Made by a program: the position numbers and the translations under genes. Of a stretch of DNA of 64,000 nucleotides, positions 62,190 through 64,000 are shown piece after piece (position 1 is the first letter of the stretch; each line of letters opens with the position of its first letter). The stretch lies in assembly GCF_022637555.1 (NCBI RefSeq), contig NZ_CP093342.1:3348001-3412000 (forward strand), read 5' to 3'. The notes under the pieces are model-generated. The model had not been told where the DNA came from and searched no databases. It saw nothing but the letters and a program-made list of their open reading frames with translations. This stretch comes from Microbacterium sp. H1-D42 (GTDB lineage: Bacteria > Actinomycetota > Actinomycetes > Actinomycetales > Microbacteriaceae).

Positions 62190-62195
62190 ACGCTA
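62190..62195 (-). promoter_or_regulatory. -10 box for a leaderless membrane-protein transcript
   Basis: TAGCGT on the minus strand ending six bases before the GTG at 62183, the same box as upstream of the FUSC gene. Confidence 0.5.
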
Positions 62196-62283
62196 TCAAC
62201 CCATTCGGCGGCGACACGAATGCCGCCGGTGACTTTGTCCCTGCCCCGGCGTATCGTCCTGATCAAGACCAACGGAGGCGGCG

Positions 62284-63354
62284 ATGACGATGACGAACAT
62301 GATCGGCATGCAGGGCATCGTCCCCGGCTACCTGCTGGCACGGCTGGCCGTGTCCGGCAAATACACCCACGCAGCTCAAGCGGCGCGGCAGACGCTGATC
62401 GCCGGTCGGCCGACGTACCACTCCACCCTCGAGCTGTCGATCGACGAGTCCGGCGCGCTGGTCGCCGAGGTCACGGCCGCGCCGACGCGCACGATCTTCG
62501 ACGCGCAGAACACCGAGAAGCTGCCCGGCCTGATCGTGCGCGGCGAAGACGAGCCGCCGGTCGCCGACGTGACGGTGAACGACGCCTTCGACGGCCTCGG
62601 CGCCACGTTCGAGATGCTGCTCGATGCCTTCGGGCGGGATTCGCTCGACGGAGCGGGCGCTGCGCTGAATGCGACGGTGCACTACGGCGTCGACTACGAC
62701 AACGCGTTCTGGGACGGCTCGCGCATGGTGTTCGGCGACGGCGACGGCGAGGTGTTCCAAGGCTTCACCGGCTCGGTGTCCGTGATCGGGCACGAACTCG
62801 GGCACGGGGTGATCCAGACCTCGGCTGGACTCGTCTACCAGGGCCAGTCCGGCGCACTGAACGAGTCGATCGCGGACGTGTTCGGCGTGCTCACCGAGCA
62901 GCACCTGAAGGGGCAGAGTGCCGAAGACGCGACCTGGCTGGTCGGCGAGGGCATCTTCACCGAGGCCGTGCAGGGCCGTGCGCTTCGATCGATGCTCGAG
63001 CCGGGCACGGCGTACGACGATGACGAACTGGGCAAGGATCCGCAGCCGGCGCACATGCGCGACTACGTGCAGACCACCGAGGACAACGGCGGCGTGCACA
63101 TCAATTCGGGCATCCCGAACCGCGCTTTCGCGCTCGCTGCGCGCGCGATCGGCGGACACGCCTGGGAAGGCGCGGGCCTGGCCTGGTATCGCGCGCTGAC
63201 CGGCGGATTGTCGTCGGATGCTGGATTCTCAGAGTTCGCAGAGAAGACACTCACCGCGGCGGCCGAGATCGGGGTTAACGTGGAGTCAGCGATCCACGAC
63301 GCGTGGGTCGCCGTCGGAGTGATCAAGGATGCACGAACGCGAGATCCCCGGTGA
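62284..63354 (+). CDS. Protealysin-like M4 family metalloprotease
   Basis: A 356-residue zinc protease without signal peptide. The N terminus GIVPGYLLARLAVSG resembles the short precursor of protealysins (usually PPY-L), not the long FTP propeptide of secreted thermolysins. Catalytic motifs: GHELGHGVIQ (HExxH, near residue 163), third ligand Glu in NESIADVFG (near 198) and the histidine region DNGGVHINSGIPNRAF (near 270). GGAGG precedes the ATG. Its end is overlapped by a gene encoding an emfourin-type inhibitor, the arrangement known for protealysin operons. Such proteases are made in the cytoplasm and may act intracellularly or leave without Sec. Confidence 0.93.
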   Translation: MTMTNMIGMQGIVPGYLLARLAVSGKYTHAAQAARQTLIAGRPTYHSTLELSIDESGALVAEVTAAPTRTIFDAQNTEKLPGLIVRGEDEPPVADVTVNDAFDGLGATFEMLLDAFGRDSLDGAGAALNATVHYGVDYDNAFWDGSRMVFGDGDGEVFQGFTGSVSVIGHELGHGVIQTSAGLVYQGQSGALNESIADVFGVLTEQHLKGQSAEDATWLVGEGIFTEAVQGRALRSMLEPGTAYDDDELGKDPQPAHMRDYVQTTEDNGGVHINSGIPNRAFALAARAIGGHAWEGAGLAWYRALTGGLSSDAGFSEFAEKTLTAAAEIGVNVESAIHDAWVAVGVIKDARTRDPR

Positions 63355-63691
63355 CGGGACGGACAGCCGGAGCGATGCGGGGCTGAACCACATCGTCGTC
63401 GCCGTGGTGCGCACGGGCGGGCTGGCGGGGATGCGGCGGCGCTGGCGCGCCGAGCCCGACCCCGAGCAGACGCCGCACTGGCTCGCCCTCGTCGAGCAGT
63501 GTCCGTGGGACGAGCCGATGGATGCCGACGAAGACGACGTCCCGAGCGCCGACCGCTACATCTGGAGCATCCACGCCCGCGTGCAGGACGAGCAGCGACA
63601 GCAGGTCGTCCCCGACACGCACATGCAGGGCGCGTGGCGAGAGCTGGTGGATGCCGTCCGCGACGCCGACCCCGCACCAGAATCGCGATAA
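63329..63691 (+). CDS. Emfourin-like protein, probable inhibitor of the adjacent M4 protease
   Basis: A 120-residue protein containing HIVVAVVRTGGLAGMRRRW (residues ~21-39), the RxGGxxG strand characteristic of emfourin (M4in), the inhibitor described from the Serratia protealysin operon. The C-terminal part is DRYIWSIHARVQDEQRQQ plus a helix (MQGAWRELVDAVRD). The ATG at 63329 lies 26 bases inside the protease gene with GGAG nine bases upstream, so both are translated together, as fits an enzyme-inhibitor pair. Inhibition itself is inferred. Confidence 0.78.
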   Translation: MHEREIPGDGTDSRSDAGLNHIVVAVVRTGGLAGMRRRWRAEPDPEQTPHWLALVEQCPWDEPMDADEDDVPSADRYIWSIHARVQDEQRQQVVPDTHMQGAWRELVDAVRDADPAPESR

Positions 63692-63703
63692 GGAGTCACG
63701 AGC

Positions 63704-64000
63704 ATGTCTCAGAAGATCATCCCCAACCTGTGGTTCAACGGCGATGCCGAGCAGGGCGGCGAGTTCTACAGCGCCGCCCTGCCGAACACCACGTCACGGA
63801 TCACCGCGCGCTACCCGGACGAGGTGCCGGAGTCGCAGGCCGGCTTCGCCGGCAAGCCACTCGTCGTCGACCTGTCGGTCGACGGATTCCAGATCACCAT
63901 GATCAACTCCGACGCGCACTTCCGACCCAACCCGTCGATCTCGTTCATGCTGAACTTCGATCCGCTGATGTTCGGCGGCGATGCGGATACCGCACGCGCT
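63704..64000 (+). CDS. VOC family (PhnB/glyoxalase-like) protein, N-terminal part (truncated by window edge)
   Basis: The first 99 residues are inside the window. The start MSQKIIPNLWFNGDAEQGGE and the stretch LVVDLSVDGFQITMINSD are typical of the VOC subgroup annotated 3-demethylubiquinone-9 3-methyltransferase-like or PhnB-like, which fold as betaalphabetabetabeta repeats. The name is usually only structural; actual reactions are mostly unknown. AAGGAG precedes the ATG. It lies 12 bases after the emfourin-like gene and could be in the same transcript. Confidence 0.85.
   Translation, partial: MSQKIIPNLWFNGDAEQGGEFYSAALPNTTSRITARYPDEVPESQAGFAGKPLVVDLSVDGFQITMINSDAHFRPNPSISFMLNFDPLMFGGDADTARA

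Noticed and set aside
1..64000. CRISPR arrays, tRNA/rRNA genes, prophage, transposases, riboswitches
   Set aside because: I looked for regularly spaced repeats, tRNA-like CCA/TψC segments, integrase/transposase motifs and long conserved leaders and saw none. Covariance-model searches were not possible.

Overview
The window looks like chromosomal DNA of a high-GC actinobacterium, most likely a Microbacterium or a close relative in Microbacteriaceae. The pointers are strong G/C third-position bias, the gene families present, a very frequent GGATGC/GCATCC hexamer, several TANNNT boxes 6-7 nt before start codons (leaderless promoter pattern) and extensive ATGA/GTGA gene overlaps. I see no rRNA, tRNA, CRISPR, prophage, transposase or replication origin. 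The genus is inferred from memory; no search was run.

Layout. 1-6.2 kb: tail of a GNAT acetyltransferase, then a copper operon on the minus strand (copZ, a YtkA-like secreted protein, copA, copB) with three CsoR-type palindromes but no csoR. 6.2-9.4 kb: a small coupled protein and a giant LuxR (LAL) regulator. 9.7-12.5 kb: a secreted M6 metalloprotease. 12.6-19.2 kb: a LacI-controlled beta-galactoside system (binding protein, two permeases, GH35, LacI) with one operator sequence at both ends. 19.2-21.5 kb: PutP and an AlkD-like protein. 21.5-26.6 kb: a siderophore uptake operon behind a DtxR/IdeR box. 26.7-34.3 kb: membrane protein, a 1178-residue secreted GH29 alpha-L-fucosidase, FUSC transporter, TetR/SDR pair. 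34.4-41.6 kb: ArsR-SulP pair, YjdM, a Ski2-like helicase, WYL regulator and epoxide hydrolase.

41.7-46.3 kb holds a glycopeptide-resistance-like module: a VanR/VanS-type two-component system diverging from a DD-carboxypeptidase, alanine racemase and D-Ala ligase operon. 46.3-61.4 kb is the most unusual part. One long minus-strand operon encodes GH42 beta-galactosidase, a split glycine-decarboxylase-like pair (GcvPA/GcvPB) whose normally invariant motifs are changed, an AcoX-like kinase and an SDR, followed by a zinc-ribbon SDR and NanE. A neighbouring ABC importer plus GH63-like hydrolase operon carries the same GntR-type operator, so both look like one regulon controlled by the GntR gene between them. 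The window ends with a degenerate gene remnant, a membrane protein, a protealysin-like M4 protease overlapped by its probable inhibitor (emfourin family), and the start of a VOC-family gene.

Taken together the region is a carbohydrate and peptide scavenging island (GH35, GH42, GH29, GH63-like, two sugar ABC importers, two metalloproteases) interleaved with metal homeostasis and cell-wall stress genes. The candidate for an undescribed system is the GntR-regulated GH42/GcvPAB-like/AcoX-like/SDR operon with its linked importer.
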